The notes under the pieces are model-generated. The model did not search any database, was not told the DNA's origin, and saw only the letters and a list, made by a program, of their open reading frames with translations. Source: Eubacteriales bacterium (GTDB taxonomy: Bacteria; Bacillota; Clostridia; UBA1381). Taken from it: a stretch of DNA of 52,085 bases. Position numbers and translations under genes: made by a program. The stretch covers positions 1-52,085 of the forward strand of contig JAHAZB010000088.1 of the NCBI GenBank assembly GCA_018384175.1, given 5' to 3'. Below, in pieces: positions 36,832-45,829 of this stretch; positions within the stretch are counted from its first letter, which is position 1; each line of letters opens with the position of its first letter.

Positions 36832-38604
36832 TTGAAAGATAAATATAACGGCTTTTGGAAGTATATAGCGGTGTATATGAAAGAATACCGCGCCAAATTA
36901 GTTATTACAATGATTGCTGCGTGCATTGTCGGTGTCTTTGTTGCAATACAACCTCTTATAATCAAATACATAGTAGATAACGGTATTACCAATACTTTGT
37001 TGACATCCGAAGAAAAAATGAAATATACCGGTATAATGTGCGGGTTTTATGTAATCATCGCCGCACTACGAATAGGTGTATGGCGTATAGGGTATTCCAA
37101 TATGCTCAAAAGTATGGAGGGGACTCTGTATAACCTCAGGTCGCACTTCTTTGCTCACGTTCAGGCAATGTGTATGCGATTTCATGAACACACTTCGGTG
37201 GGAGAGTTGTTTAACTGCATTATGGGCTCACCCATAAATAACATAAAAGGCTATATGAATCAGATGTTTATTGCAGTTCCTTATCAGGTAGTATCTCTCA
37301 TAATCTCACTCATTGCACTGCTTAGCTATGACTGGCTTCTTACATTGATTTTATTCGGAACAGCTATTGTTATGGCTTTATGCTACGTTATATCAAGACG
37401 ACGGGTAAGAAAGCTGTTTCGTGAGTATATAGATATCGAGAGTGAGGCAAGCCATTACCTTAACGATACACTTCAGGGTATGGCGGCAATTAAGCTCTAT
37501 TCTATTGAGGAAAACACGCTCGGCACCTTCAGAGATTTTATCGGCAAAATGTATGCAAAGGGTGTAAAATCTACCACAAAACAAGTTTCAGAAAGCCAAA
37601 AACCGGAATTTGTACAGTATGTTGGTACAGCTATTTGTTATTTAGTTGGTGCATTCTCCTGTATATACAGAGGGGTCTCGGTAGGTGTTCTGTACGCATT
37701 TTTATCAAGTATGAGTAACATTTTATCAATACTAATAAACTGGATGAATTTATCTTTAATAAAGACCTCGGCGGAGGCGGGCTTACATAAAATTCTTGGG
37801 ATTCTTGATACTGCGACCTCTACACCAGAAAAGGAGAAGGAGCGAACAAGAAGTATCGACATAGAAAGAGAGAGTGCTGTTAAAAACAACAAGCCCTGTA
37901 TATCCTTTAGTGATGTATACTTCGGCTATGATAACCGTACAATATTTGAAAAATTCAATTGTGATATTAACTACAACGAAAGTGTTGCACTGGTTGGCAG
38001 CAGCGGTAGCGGTAAAAGCACTTTAACAAAGCTTATTATGCGTCTTTACGATGTGAACAGCGGTGTTATAAAGATGCACGGATGCGACTTGCGTGAGTTC
38101 GGACTTCACGACCTGCGTGCTTCAATCGGTGTTGTGCCTCAAAATCCGTTTATTTTCTACGGTTCTATTTGGGATAATGTAAAAATTGCACGTCCGGATG
38201 CCTCGAATAAAGAGGTAATTGACGCAATGGAAATTGCCCGTGTACACGAGTTTGTAAACGAGCTGGAAAAGGGCTGGAATACAATTGTCGGCGACGGTGC
38301 ACTCGATTTATCTGGCGGTCAAAAACAACGAATTGCTATTGCAAGAGCAGTACTCGGAAATCCTGATATTCTTATTTTTGATGAGGCGACTTCGGCACTT
38401 GATAATATTTCTGAAAGACATATTCAACAGGCAATGGAGGATTTGATGAAGGCGCATACCGTAATTATAGTTGCGCACCGACTCTCCACCATTAAAAATG
38501 TGGATAGAATATTGGTCTTTGACCGCGGAAAGATTGTAGAAGAAGGCTCATATAACGAACTTGCCGAAAAGGGTGGAGTTTTTTCTGAGCTGTTAAATAT
38601 GTAA
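36832..38604 (+). CDS. ABC exporter half-transporter (membrane plus ATPase domains)
   Basis: 590 residues. Six-helix membrane domain (about 1-330), then a nucleotide-binding domain with Walker A GSSGSGKST (about 389-397), LSGGQKQR (about 492-499), Walker B ILIFDEATSALD and the His switch AHRLST. It should work as a dimer to export lipid, peptide or drug; the substrate is unknown. The start is TTG 36832-36834 with AGAGGTG upstream. No second transporter gene or substrate gene is adjacent. It stands alone between glgD and a copy of the glgD 3' end. Confidence 0.93.
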   Translation: MKDKYNGFWKYIAVYMKEYRAKLVITMIAACIVGVFVAIQPLIIKYIVDNGITNTLLTSEEKMKYTGIMCGFYVIIAALRIGVWRIGYSNMLKSMEGTLYNLRSHFFAHVQAMCMRFHEHTSVGELFNCIMGSPINNIKGYMNQMFIAVPYQVVSLIISLIALLSYDWLLTLILFGTAIVMALCYVISRRRVRKLFREYIDIESEASHYLNDTLQGMAAIKLYSIEENTLGTFRDFIGKMYAKGVKSTTKQVSESQKPEFVQYVGTAICYLVGAFSCIYRGVSVGVLYAFLSSMSNILSILINWMNLSLIKTSAEAGLHKILGILDTATSTPEKEKERTRSIDIERESAVKNNKPCISFSDVYFGYDNRTIFEKFNCDINYNESVALVGSSGSGKSTLTKLIMRLYDVNSGVIKMHGCDLREFGLHDLRASIGVVPQNPFIFYGSIWDNVKIARPDASNKEVIDAMEIARVHEFVNELEKGWNTIVGDGALDLSGGQKQRIAIARAVLGNPDILIFDEATSALDNISERHIQQAMEDLMKAHTVIIVAHRLSTIKNVDRILVFDRGKIVEEGSYNELAEKGGVFSELLNM

Positions 38605-38639
38605 GGATATGCTCGTGGAAGAAAATTAGGGTGAAAAGA

Positions 38640-38677
38640 TGCTATCCGCTTGCAATCGCAAAGGGTACGATTATATA
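38640..38677 (+). repeat. Second copy of the glgD 3' end
   Basis: These 38 bases match 36655-36692: the first 26 are identical and three of the last 12 or 13 differ. In frame they spell CYPLAIAKGTI followed by a stop, the C-terminus of GlgD. No other part of glgD precedes them. Together with the true glgD end they bracket the ABC exporter as direct repeats about 1,985 bases apart. Confidence 0.8.
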
Positions 38678-38756
38678 ATTATAAAAGAAATATTTTTTGG
38701 TTATTGCAAGAGGCTGTTCGCTACATACAACGTGAGTCGTAAAGCGATATCACAAA

Positions 38757-38779
38757 TGTAGGGTTCAGTGTCCTTGACA
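38757..38779. repeat. Intergenic repeat, degenerate copy 3
   Basis: TGTAGGG, then GTCCTTGACA, matches the start of the element at 29401 (TGTAGGG, GTCCCTGACA) with the same spacing. The palindromic right half is missing or diverged. Confidence 0.4.
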
Positions 38780-38798
38780 AATCCTTTTGTTTGCAGAT

Positions 38799-38825
38799 AT
38801 CCCCCGTTATACGGGGGATTTTTTG
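38799..38825 (+). terminator. Terminator with CCCCC/GGGGG stem
   Basis: ATCCCCC (38799-38805) pairs with GGGGGAT (38813-38819), loop centred on GTTATAC, then six Ts. The same stem and loop recur after ylbJ (47001). It ends the exporter region; the bases between 38826 and 38942 hold nothing I recognise. Confidence 0.8.
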
Positions 38826-38942
38826 TAAACCTTTTCACGAAAAGGCTTATCCGCATCTGCTAAGTCATTGTAAACTAAGTCTTGTATCTTATAATAGCTA
38901 TTCTCTGTTTGAATAGAATTTATGAGTTTTCTAAGATGGCAC

Positions 38943-38971
38943 TTGACCGTAAATATAAAATATAGTATAAT
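38943..38971 (+). promoter_or_regulatory. Promoter of the membrane protein-sigma-pyrE operon
   Basis: TTGACC (38943-38948), 17-base spacer, TATAAT (38966-38971). Confidence 0.75.
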
Positions 38972-39027
38972 ATGTATAAGTAAAGGATTATCCGGCTTAG
39001 GGGAAAAGAAAAAAGGAGCGTATATAA

Positions 39028-39702
39028 TTGGAAAAATACGGAACAGTCCCGAAACGGTTTACCAAGAAATGGTGGGAATATTTCTGGGACTATTACAAAT
39101 GGCATACGATAGCGACGTTGTTTGCCTTGATGCTGATAGCGGTTACAGTTTATCAGTATGCAACACAAATTCACTATGATACGACGATAACAATATCCGG
39201 CGGTCATGGTCTTAGCGAAGACCATTTAGAAGCGGTAGAAGCTGATTTGGCAGAGATTATAGATGATTCTAACGGCGACGGTGAAAAGCACGTTATGATT
39301 CAACAGCTCATTAGCGGCGGAGGAGAAGTTAAGGATGCTCAGTATGAAATGGCAATCGCAACAAAGGTAATGGTAGAGTTTGCGGCGGGAGAAAGCTGTG
39401 TGTTCTTCTTATCAGAGGATGAGGTTAATAAGTATCTTAATGATGAAGCAAATGACGAATTCTTTGTGCCGGTTGAGGAATATACACAAACAATGCCTGA
39501 TAAGAGCAGACTTATGAGTGCGAGAGGCATAGCCTATGCAGTAAATCTTGGCGATTGCAGATTTTTCAATGAAAGAGGAATAGATGCATCGGAGTATTAT
39601 TTAATGATTAGAAATCCGCGCTATAACGAAGTTGATGATGAAGAAGCTATAAAAAGGACAGAAAGTGCTAAGAAGATAGCAGCTTATATAGTTGCGGAGT
39701 AA
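39028..39702 (+). CDS. Single-pass membrane protein of unknown function
   Basis: 224 residues. A short, Trp/Tyr-rich N-terminus (KKWWEYFWDYYKWHTIAT) leads into one membrane helix (about 29-45), then an acidic domain of about 175 residues that should lie outside the cell. I do not recognise a catalytic motif. The start is TTG 39028-39030 with AAAGGAG upstream. It is 15 bases ahead of a sigma factor gene and shares its promoter, so it could be a sensor or anti-sigma protein; that is inference from position only. Confidence 0.8.
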   Translation: MEKYGTVPKRFTKKWWEYFWDYYKWHTIATLFALMLIAVTVYQYATQIHYDTTITISGGHGLSEDHLEAVEADLAEIIDDSNGDGEKHVMIQQLISGGGEVKDAQYEMAIATKVMVEFAAGESCVFFLSEDEVNKYLNDEANDEFFVPVEEYTQTMPDKSRLMSARGIAYAVNLGDCRFFNERGIDASEYYLMIRNPRYNEVDDEEAIKRTESAKKIAAYIVAE

Positions 39703-39717
39703 CAAAGGAATGGTTTT

Positions 39718-40458
39718 ATGGCAGCTCAGATGAAGACTACCAATACAAGTGAATATGAGTTGTTTGCTGAATATCAGGCAAATCCTACGGTTGAGCTGCG
39801 TAACAAAATAGTCGACACCTACATATATATTGCGGAAATACTTTCGAGGCGCTTTATAAACAGAGGTATAGAATACGATGATATATATCAGGTTGCGTGT
39901 ATGGGCTTGATTTATGCAGTAGAGAGGTTTAATCCCGACAGAGGTGTTAAGTTTGCGACATTTGCAACGCCAACTATAATGGGTGAAATACGCAGACATT
40001 TTCGTGATAAAGGAAGCTTTATAAGAATACCGAGAAAGCTTTATGAGGTATTCTACAGAGCTGAGCTGATAAAAAGAAGACACGACAGTGCAATTTCGGA
40101 GGAGAGAATTGCGAGAGCACTGATGATTCCGGTTGAAGTATTAAGAAGTGCGTATGAAGCAGGGGACAGTGCATTTGTACATTCGCTTGAGTATGAGGCG
40201 GACGCAGACGGTACATTGGTTTTGTCCAATCTTATTGGCCGGGACGAACATGGATTTATGATGATTGAGGATTCTGATTTTATAGAGTATTGTATGTCTG
40301 TATTATCAGAGGGAGAAAAGGAATTTGTAAGACGCAGGTTCTACAATGAAGAAAGTCAGAGCAAAATCGCTGCCGACTGGCAGGTTTCGCAAATGTATGT
40401 TTCCAGAATGGAAAAGAAAATATTAAAAAAGTTAAAAAATCTGTATTTCAGAGATTAA
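39718..40458 (+). CDS. Sigma-70 family factor of the SigB/SigF/SigG group
   Basis: 246 residues. Region 2 has NKIVDTYIYIAEILSRRF and DIYQVACMGLIYAVERFNPDRGVKFATFATPTIMGEIRRHFRD; region 3 has VRIPRKLYE-like IRIPRKLYEVFYRA; region 4 has the helix-turn-helix QSKIAADWQVSQMYVSRMEKK. The group covers stress and sporulation sigmas. No SpoIIAA/AB or RsbV/W partners are adjacent, so it is not the canonical sigF or sigG locus. Its neighbour upstream is an uncharacterised membrane protein. Confidence 0.9.
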   Translation: MAAQMKTTNTSEYELFAEYQANPTVELRNKIVDTYIYIAEILSRRFINRGIEYDDIYQVACMGLIYAVERFNPDRGVKFATFATPTIMGEIRRHFRDKGSFIRIPRKLYEVFYRAELIKRRHDSAISEERIARALMIPVEVLRSAYEAGDSAFVHSLEYEADADGTLVLSNLIGRDEHGFMMIEDSDFIEYCMSVLSEGEKEFVRRRFYNEESQSKIAADWQVSQMYVSRMEKKILKKLKNLYFRD

Positions 40459-40469
40459 GGAGAGGTAAT

Positions 40470-41132
40470 ATGCTTACAGAAAAGAAAATTGACTTCATTG
40501 AATTTATGATGAGTGCAGATGTTCTGCGTTTCGGTAACTTTGTTACAAAGAGCGGTAGAAATACACCATACTTTGTCAATACCGGAAACTACAAGACAGG
40601 CGAACAGATTGCTAAGCTTGGCAAGTTTTATGCTGCACTTATCAAGGAGAAATGCGGTGAAGAATTTGATGCTATGTTCGGACCTGCTTACAAGGGAATA
40701 CCTCTTGTAACTGCTGCTGCGGGTGCACTTTATTCTGAATACGGAATTGATAAGCCCTATTTCTTCAACCGTAAGGAGGAAAAGGACCATGGTGAAGGCG
40801 GAAGCCTTGTTGGATATAAGCCACAGGATAATGACAGAGTAATCATTATCGAGGACGTTATCACAGCAGGAACAGCTATTCGTGAGACTATGCCCGTTTT
40901 AACAGGCGCGGCAGATGTTAAGGTTAAGGATATGTTTATTTCGGTAAACCGTTGTGAAGTGGGTAAAATCCCTGGCAAAACTGCTGTTTCAGAGGTTACC
41001 GAGGAGTTTGGAATAAATGTACATTCAATAATTGACGTAAGAGATATTCACGAATATCTCTCTCAAAAGCCTGAATATGCAGAGCTTGTTACCTTGATGG
41101 AAAAGTATATGTCTGATTATTGTGTATTTTAA
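40470..41132 (+). CDS. pyrE: Orotate phosphoribosyltransferase
   Basis: 220 residues. The PRPP-binding motif reads VIIIEDVITAGTAIRE, and a flexible loop RKEEKDHGEGG holds catalytic Lys and His. Converts orotate and PRPP to OMP in pyrimidine synthesis. It is 11 bases after the sigma factor and apart from other pyr genes. GGAGAGG upstream. Confidence 0.96.
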   Translation: MLTEKKIDFIEFMMSADVLRFGNFVTKSGRNTPYFVNTGNYKTGEQIAKLGKFYAALIKEKCGEEFDAMFGPAYKGIPLVTAAAGALYSEYGIDKPYFFNRKEEKDHGEGGSLVGYKPQDNDRVIIIEDVITAGTAIRETMPVLTGAADVKVKDMFISVNRCEVGKIPGKTAVSEVTEEFGINVHSIIDVRDIHEYLSQKPEYAELVTLMEKYMSDYCVF

Positions 41133-41138
41133 GTAACG

Positions 41139-41172
41139 AAAAAGGGAGCTAATTGCTCCCTTTTATTTTTTT
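41139..41172. terminator. Bidirectional terminator between pyrE and recO
   Basis: AAAAGGGAGC pairs with GCTCCCTTTT, with a T-run to the right and AAAA to the left. It serves the convergent pyrE and recO; the recO stop lies within the stem. Confidence 0.85.
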
Positions 41173-41895
41173 ATAATAATCAAGCGATTTGAATTTTCGG
41201 TCGAGATGCTCGCTGATATACTGCTCTGAAATGTTTGCAAGCAGAGCTATAACATTATTGTCGGCTTTGAAGGAAAGGATTTTTTTATCCTCTGCCGACA
41301 GGATATATTTTATAGCTGTATGGGCTGCAGTAGTTAGTTTTATACTCCCCGGTCTTCTGCAACTTTCGCATAAAATCCCGCCGCGTTCGATATCAAAATA
41401 TATCTCACCCTGAGGTTCGCACTCGCATGCGGCACACAAGTCCAGAACGGGAAGATAACCGCCCTCGGCAGCTAACCGGAACTCGAACACTGTCTTTACA
41501 ACATCAGAGTCAATGTCGTTATAGCATAAGGCATAGATGGTATTAAGAAGAAGTCGGAACACACCGTTGTCCTTGTTGTGCATACCTACTGCGGCATATG
41601 CTAAATCTGCGAAATATACCGCTGCAGAAAGCTTTACTATATCCTCGCATAGCGGAAAAAAGCCTTCTCGTACAGCGATTTCCTCGACTCTTAGCCTGCC
41701 GCCTGAATTCTTAAACAGAAATTCGCCGAAGGTAAATATACGGCTTGATGCACCAAGACCTCTTTTTTTACTTCGTGCGCCGTAAACTCCTGCCGAAACA
41801 ATGCCCATATTCTCGGTAAAGACCGTAATCATACAGTTTGCTTCGCCATAATCAGAGCTTTTTATTATCAAGCCTTTCGTCTTTATGCTCTCCAT
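41149..41895 (-). CDS. recO: DNA repair protein RecO
   Basis: 248 residues. N-terminal OB fold (TKGLIIKSSDYGEANCMITVFTEN), then a helical part with zinc-type cysteines (CAACEC and CESC). Mediates RecA loading onto SSB-coated DNA with RecR. Its ATG lies inside the end of yqzL (44-base overlap), with GGGAG in that gene. Confidence 0.95.
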   Translation of the reverse strand: MESIKTKGLIIKSSDYGEANCMITVFTENMGIVSAGVYGARSKKRGLGASSRIFTFGEFLFKNSGGRLRVEEIAVREGFFPLCEDIVKLSAAVYFADLAYAAVGMHNKDNGVFRLLLNTIYALCYNDIDSDVVKTVFEFRLAAEGGYLPVLDLCAACECEPQGEIYFDIERGGILCESCRRPGSIKLTTAAHTAIKYILSAEDKKILSFKADNNVIALLANISEQYISEHLDRKFKSLDYYKKIKGSN

Positions 41896-42001
41896 AACCG
41901 CCGCTCCCGTTTTGTGTGTTTTGGACGGATTTGTAATTGAGATAAGCGTCTATATCGCCGGTCTTAGAAAAAATCTCCCAGCTATCGTCAAAATTCATCA
42001 T
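41852..42001 (-). CDS. YqzL-like small protein
   Basis: 49 residues, ATG 41999-42001 (or the next codon, also ATG) to TGA 41852-41854, with AAAGGAGGGG upstream. The start MNFDDSWEIFSKTGDIDAYLNYK resembles YqzL, a short protein coded between era and recO in Bacillus and many Clostridia; the role is unknown. The tail beyond residue 25 is poorly conserved and overlaps recO. Confidence 0.75.
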   Translation of the reverse strand: MMNFDDSWEIFSKTGDIDAYLNYKSVQNTQNGSGGYGEHKDERLDNKKL

Positions 42002-42047
42002 AAAGGTACCCCTCCTTTATAATTAGAGTTCGACCTTTTTCGATAAA

Positions 42048-42947
42048 TTATTCTCCGCTTTGAACAAATCCAAAATTTTTCAGTAGGTAGTTGTTGTTAC
42101 GCCAATCCTTTTTCACTCGTACCCAAAGCTCAAGATAAACCTTCTTGTCAAGCATCTTCTCGATGTCTGTACGGGCGAGTGCTCCTATTTTTTTTAACAT
42201 CTCGCCGTTTTTGCCGATTATAATACCCTTGTGAGTATCCTTTTCGCAGTAGATTACAGCATTTATAGCGGTTACATTTTCCTTCTCCTGCATCTTTTCT
42301 ATTTCGATAGCAATACCGTGCGGAACTTCTTTGTCGAGTAGCCAAAGCATCTTTTCACGTACAATTTCCGCAGCGATTTGTTTTTCAGGCTGGTCGGTAA
42401 CCATATCGTCATAATAATACTGCGGTCCGCTTTCTAAAAGAGCTTTTATTTCGTCAATCAAAAGCTTTATACCATCGCCGGTTTTAGCTGATATCGGAAC
42501 GATTGCATCAAAATCGTTAAGGCTTGAGTAGTCTGCAATAAGAGGCAAAAGCGAATCCTTTTTAACAATATCAACCTTATTGATAACGAGAATGCTTTTA
42601 AGCCCTGTATTTTTAATAGCAGCAGCAATCTCACGTTCGGTGTCATGCACGGTTCTTGATGCATCAACCACCATAATGAGTATATCATTATCGTTCATTG
42701 ATTCTTTCGCTGCACGCACCATCATTTCGCCAAGACGGTTGTGAGGCTTGTGAATTCCGGGAGTGTCAGTAAAGACAATCTGGCTGCCCTCATCATTGTA
42801 TATAGCAAGAATTTTATTTCGTGTTGTCTGCGGCTTGTCGGAAATAATAGCAATCTTTTGTCCGACAGCGGCATTAAGTAAAGTTGATTTTCCGACATTC
42901 GGCATACCGATTATTGCGGCAAAACCCGATTTATAATTATTATCCAT
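42048..42947 (-). CDS. era: GTPase Era
   Basis: 299 residues from ATG 42945-42947; GAGGTG, which contains the ybeY stop, is the ribosome site, so a GTG two codons upstream is rejected. G1 GMPNVGKST, G3 DTPGIH, G4 NKVD, then a C-terminal KH domain with IIGKNGEMLKKIG. Binds the 3' end of 16S rRNA in 30S maturation. Confidence 0.96.
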   Translation of the reverse strand: MDNNYKSGFAAIIGMPNVGKSTLLNAAVGQKIAIISDKPQTTRNKILAIYNDEGSQIVFTDTPGIHKPHNRLGEMMVRAAKESMNDNDILIMVVDASRTVHDTEREIAAAIKNTGLKSILVINKVDIVKKDSLLPLIADYSSLNDFDAIVPISAKTGDGIKLLIDEIKALLESGPQYYYDDMVTDQPEKQIAAEIVREKMLWLLDKEVPHGIAIEIEKMQEKENVTAINAVIYCEKDTHKGIIIGKNGEMLKKIGALARTDIEKMLDKKVYLELWVRVKKDWRNNNYLLKNFGFVQSGE

Positions 42948-42952
42948 CTGTA

Positions 42953-43435
42953 TCACCTCGTTATACCAAGATTTTTAAGAATTGTTTCCTGTTTCTCGAA
43001 CATTATCCTTTCGCCTTCTTCGTCATCAACGTGGTCATAGCCTAAAAGGTGAAGCATAGAATGTACTGTCAGAAATGCCATTTCACGCAAGAAACTGTGT
43101 CCGTACTCCGTAGCCTGCTTTCTTGCACGCTCGGCTGAGATTACAATATCGCCTAAAAGCAGATAATCGCCATCATAGTCTGCATCTGTGATATCTCCGT
43201 TATCGTCAAAAAGACACATAGGGAAGGACAAAACATCGGTGGGCGAATCTATGTTACGCTCTGTGAGGTTTATTTCGTGAATACGCTCGTCATCTACATA
43301 GGTAATGCTTATTTCCGTATCAAATTCACAGCCTTCAAAGCCTAAAGTGTAGCTTATGCACTTTTCAATTGCAGTTTTAATCTCTGCGGTTATTTCTTCT
43401 TTCTCCTGTTCGTTCTCTGTGAGCAGTCTTATCAT
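42953..43435 (-). CDS. ybeY: Endoribonuclease YbeY
   Basis: 160 residues from ATG 43433-43435. Zinc motif TVHSMLHLLGYDHVDDEEG (HxxxHxxxxxH) and LLLGDIVIS are diagnostic. Matures rRNA and acts in ribosome quality control. The start region overlaps the phoH 3' end by about 59 bases. AGGAG lies 13 bases upstream, rather far; a start further up has no site. Confidence 0.93.
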   Translation of the reverse strand: MIRLLTENEQEKEEITAEIKTAIEKCISYTLGFEGCEFDTEISITYVDDERIHEINLTERNIDSPTDVLSFPMCLFDDNGDITDADYDGDYLLLGDIVISAERARKQATEYGHSFLREMAFLTVHSMLHLLGYDHVDDEEGERIMFEKQETILKNLGITR

Positions 43436-44402
43436 TTTTCTTTCGTTTCTCCTGTTCGTTATCATATTTTTCGTATGCTTTAATAATCTTCTGTACCAAC
43501 GGATGGCGCACAACGTCCTTTTCGGTGAGCATCGAGAAGCTGATATCCTCGACACCTTTTAGCACTCTTACAGCCTCTTTAAGTCCTGATGCCTTACCGC
43601 CGGGGAGGTCTATCTGCGTAATATCACCTGTAACCACGGCTTTTGAGCCGAAGCCTATTCTGGTTAAGAACATCTTCATTTGCTCGGGGGTGGTGTTTTG
43701 TGCTTCGTCTAAGATGATAAATGCGTTATCAAGTGTTCGACCACGCATATAAGCAAGCGGTGCGACCTCAATCATTCCCTTTTCCTGATACTTTGCAAAA
43801 AGCTCTGCACCAAGCATTTCAAACATTCCATCATACAGCGGTCTTAAATATGGGTCAACCTTGTTTTGCAAATCTCCGGGCAGGAACCCTAATTTTTCAC
43901 CAGCTTCAACTGCCGGTCGTGTAAGGATTATTCGTGCAACCTCTTTGTTGCGAAGTGCAGTAACAGCACGTGCAACAGCAAGATAGGTTTTACCTGTTCC
44001 TGCAGGACCGATTCCGAACACAATCGTATTTTCACGCATTGACTCGACGTATTTTTTTTGACCGAGTGTTTTTGTTTTGATGGGATTTCCTCGCTGGTTT
44101 ACAGCGATGCAGTCATCACCAAGAAGCTTTAAGTCAAAGCCGCCGTTTTCCTGCACCATTGTAACAGCGTAGAGAATTTTCTGGTCATCAATGCGTTCGC
44201 CCTTTTCTATTATCTGTAACAAGATAGCTAAAACCTCATCAGCTTTATCTACATCTTCGTCCGAGCCGGTAAGCTTGATTGTACCGTCTCTGCCTGTAAG
44301 CTTGACATTCAGGCTCTTTTCAAGTAGCTTTACGTTAGCATCGAAGCTTCCGAAAAGTGCTGAAAGGTCCGTGCCTTCAGGTATTTCAATTTGTCTCGTC
44401 AT
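43377..44402 (-). CDS. phoH: PhoH-family ATPase
   Basis: 341 residues. A short KH-like N-terminal part, Walker A GPAGTGKTY (about 132-140), Walker B IILDEAQNTTPEQ, and the motif TGDITQIDLP. Predicted RNA helicase-like ATPase, often next to ybeY as here. C-terminus is charged. Its start overlaps the end of yqfD by 17 bases. Confidence 0.95.
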   Translation of the reverse strand: MTRQIEIPEGTDLSALFGSFDANVKLLEKSLNVKLTGRDGTIKLTGSDEDVDKADEVLAILLQIIEKGERIDDQKILYAVTMVQENGGFDLKLLGDDCIAVNQRGNPIKTKTLGQKKYVESMRENTIVFGIGPAGTGKTYLAVARAVTALRNKEVARIILTRPAVEAGEKLGFLPGDLQNKVDPYLRPLYDGMFEMLGAELFAKYQEKGMIEVAPLAYMRGRTLDNAFIILDEAQNTTPEQMKMFLTRIGFGSKAVVTGDITQIDLPGGKASGLKEAVRVLKGVEDISFSMLTEKDVVRHPLVQKIIKAYEKYDNEQEKRKKNDKTAHRERTGERRNNRRD

Positions 44403-45570
44403 TCTTTAGTTCCTCCGTCTGCCATAATTCGACAGGTGTTTTCACACCTATATTTTCTCTAAAGGTCATAGTTAGTGTTACTTTGATTTTGTCCGTTGTA
44501 ACAGCCTCGGAAATTAACCGTTCTTCTATCTTTTGTGAGCCGTGAGCAAGCTTCTTCATAATACGCTCATACATTCTATCTCGAGCTTCGGTCTCTGCAA
44601 GCTCAGATGGGATTTGCTCGGTATAGCTTTCCGTTTCGATGTATTTATATTTGCATATACCAAACGGCGTTACATTCTCTTGTATGCGGTATTCATTAAA
44701 CGGAATTCTGCTTCTGCTTCCGAGCGGAATCTCAATGGAAAAAAGCCTAAGACTATAAATGGTATAGCTGTTACCGGTATCATTAGTATATGTTTTGTAA
44801 AGTGGTACAATACAGCTGTCGGTATGTATCGTTTCTGCAAAGACCTCGCCCTCTGCCCTGATACTGTACGGCGGAAATAATGTGCCGCCGGGCATAGCTC
44901 CCGATATTATAATATCTCCTGCTGAGACCTTGTCTCCTTTATTTAGTACCGCACGTCCGTTTTTAACAGAAAGATATGTGATTATTCCGTCGCAGGCGGC
45001 AGAGATGTTACAAGGTGTATTATCGTTATCAATTTCGGGTGCGGGTACACCTGTTGAGACCTCCACTCTTGCCAGAGTTCCGTCTAAATATACCCAAGCC
45101 CAGTTCACACCGTCTATATTGTATATGACAGAATCTTTGAGTGTATTGCCGTCGGGGAGTGTGAATTTATGCACACCGACACGCAAGCCTTGTTCTTCGA
45201 GGACTTCTTTTACCTGTACGGCAATGTCATCTTCGCAACCGTTAATCTCTATTCTCCATACATACCCTGATGCGAGAACAAAAAACACCGTTGTAAATAA
45301 AAGTCCGAAAATCAAAAACCAACCGCAGTTTTTAAGATAACGGTCATAAAAGCTGATTTCTTTTTTTGCCTCGACAGCGATAGCATACCTTTTGGCAAGG
45401 TGTAAAAGTCTGTCCTTGTCAGACTTTGAAACATAAGCGCTATTTGCAGTTACATTCCATATATGTATTCCGTTTTCTGCGGCTAAGTTGATAAGCCTTG
45501 CACCTTCGCCGTCTATTATATCTATTATAACATATCCTTTCAGAAAATAAAAGATTTTTAGCAAAATCAT
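44386..45570 (-). CDS. yqfD: Sporulation protein YqfD
   Basis: 394 residues. N-terminal soluble part, one membrane helix (about 84-104, FLIFGLLFTTVFFVLASG), then a large extracytoplasmic domain. Family YqfD is sigma-E controlled in Bacillus and found in the mother cell during spore formation. It lies between yqfC and phoH, the usual order. Confidence 0.92.
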   Translation of the reverse strand: MILLKIFYFLKGYVIIDIIDGEGARLINLAAENGIHIWNVTANSAYVSKSDKDRLLHLAKRYAIAVEAKKEISFYDRYLKNCGWFLIFGLLFTTVFFVLASGYVWRIEINGCEDDIAVQVKEVLEEQGLRVGVHKFTLPDGNTLKDSVIYNIDGVNWAWVYLDGTLARVEVSTGVPAPEIDNDNTPCNISAACDGIITYLSVKNGRAVLNKGDKVSAGDIIISGAMPGGTLFPPYSIRAEGEVFAETIHTDSCIVPLYKTYTNDTGNSYTIYSLRLFSIEIPLGSRSRIPFNEYRIQENVTPFGICKYKYIETESYTEQIPSELAETEARDRMYERIMKKLAHGSQKIEERLISEAVTTDKIKVTLTMTFRENIGVKTPVELWQTEELKNDETN

Positions 45571-45595
45571 TATAAAATTTCCTCATCCTTCCATT

Positions 45596-45829
45596 TTATA
45601 AGTATGAAACAGAGCATATTCTGCCGCAAATGGTAACAATTCCGTCCTCGTAGGATTGTACAGTTAGCGATTCTCCGGCAGCAAAAACAATTCCGCTGTC
45701 GGTTTTTACCGATATACCATCTGTGGTAAAGCCCTGAATTCCTTTTATGTTTTCTATTCTGACACTCTCGTTGTTGTAGATTGTTATTATCGGTGGTGCG
45801 TTAAGGAGAGAATTTGATTTTTCTTTCAT
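45596..45829 (-). CDS. yqfC: YabP/YqfC-family sporulation protein
   Basis: 77 residues. IYNNESVRIENIKGI and GESLTVQSYEDGIVTICGRI are typical of the small YqfC family. First gene of the yqfC-yqfD-phoH-ybeY-era-yqzL-recO run, which is transcribed away from ylbJ. Confidence 0.9.
   Translation of the reverse strand: MKEKSNSLLNAPPIITIYNNESVRIENIKGIQGFTTDGISVKTDSGIVFAAGESLTVQSYEDGIVTICGRICSVSYL

Noticed and set aside
38639-38761. 40-codon frame starting in the glgD tail copy
   Set aside because: It reads the duplicated glgD end in a different frame and lacks a ribosome site.
38922-39179. 85-codon plus-strand frame over the membrane protein start
   Set aside because: It begins upstream of the predicted transcript start and overlaps a better-supported gene in another frame.
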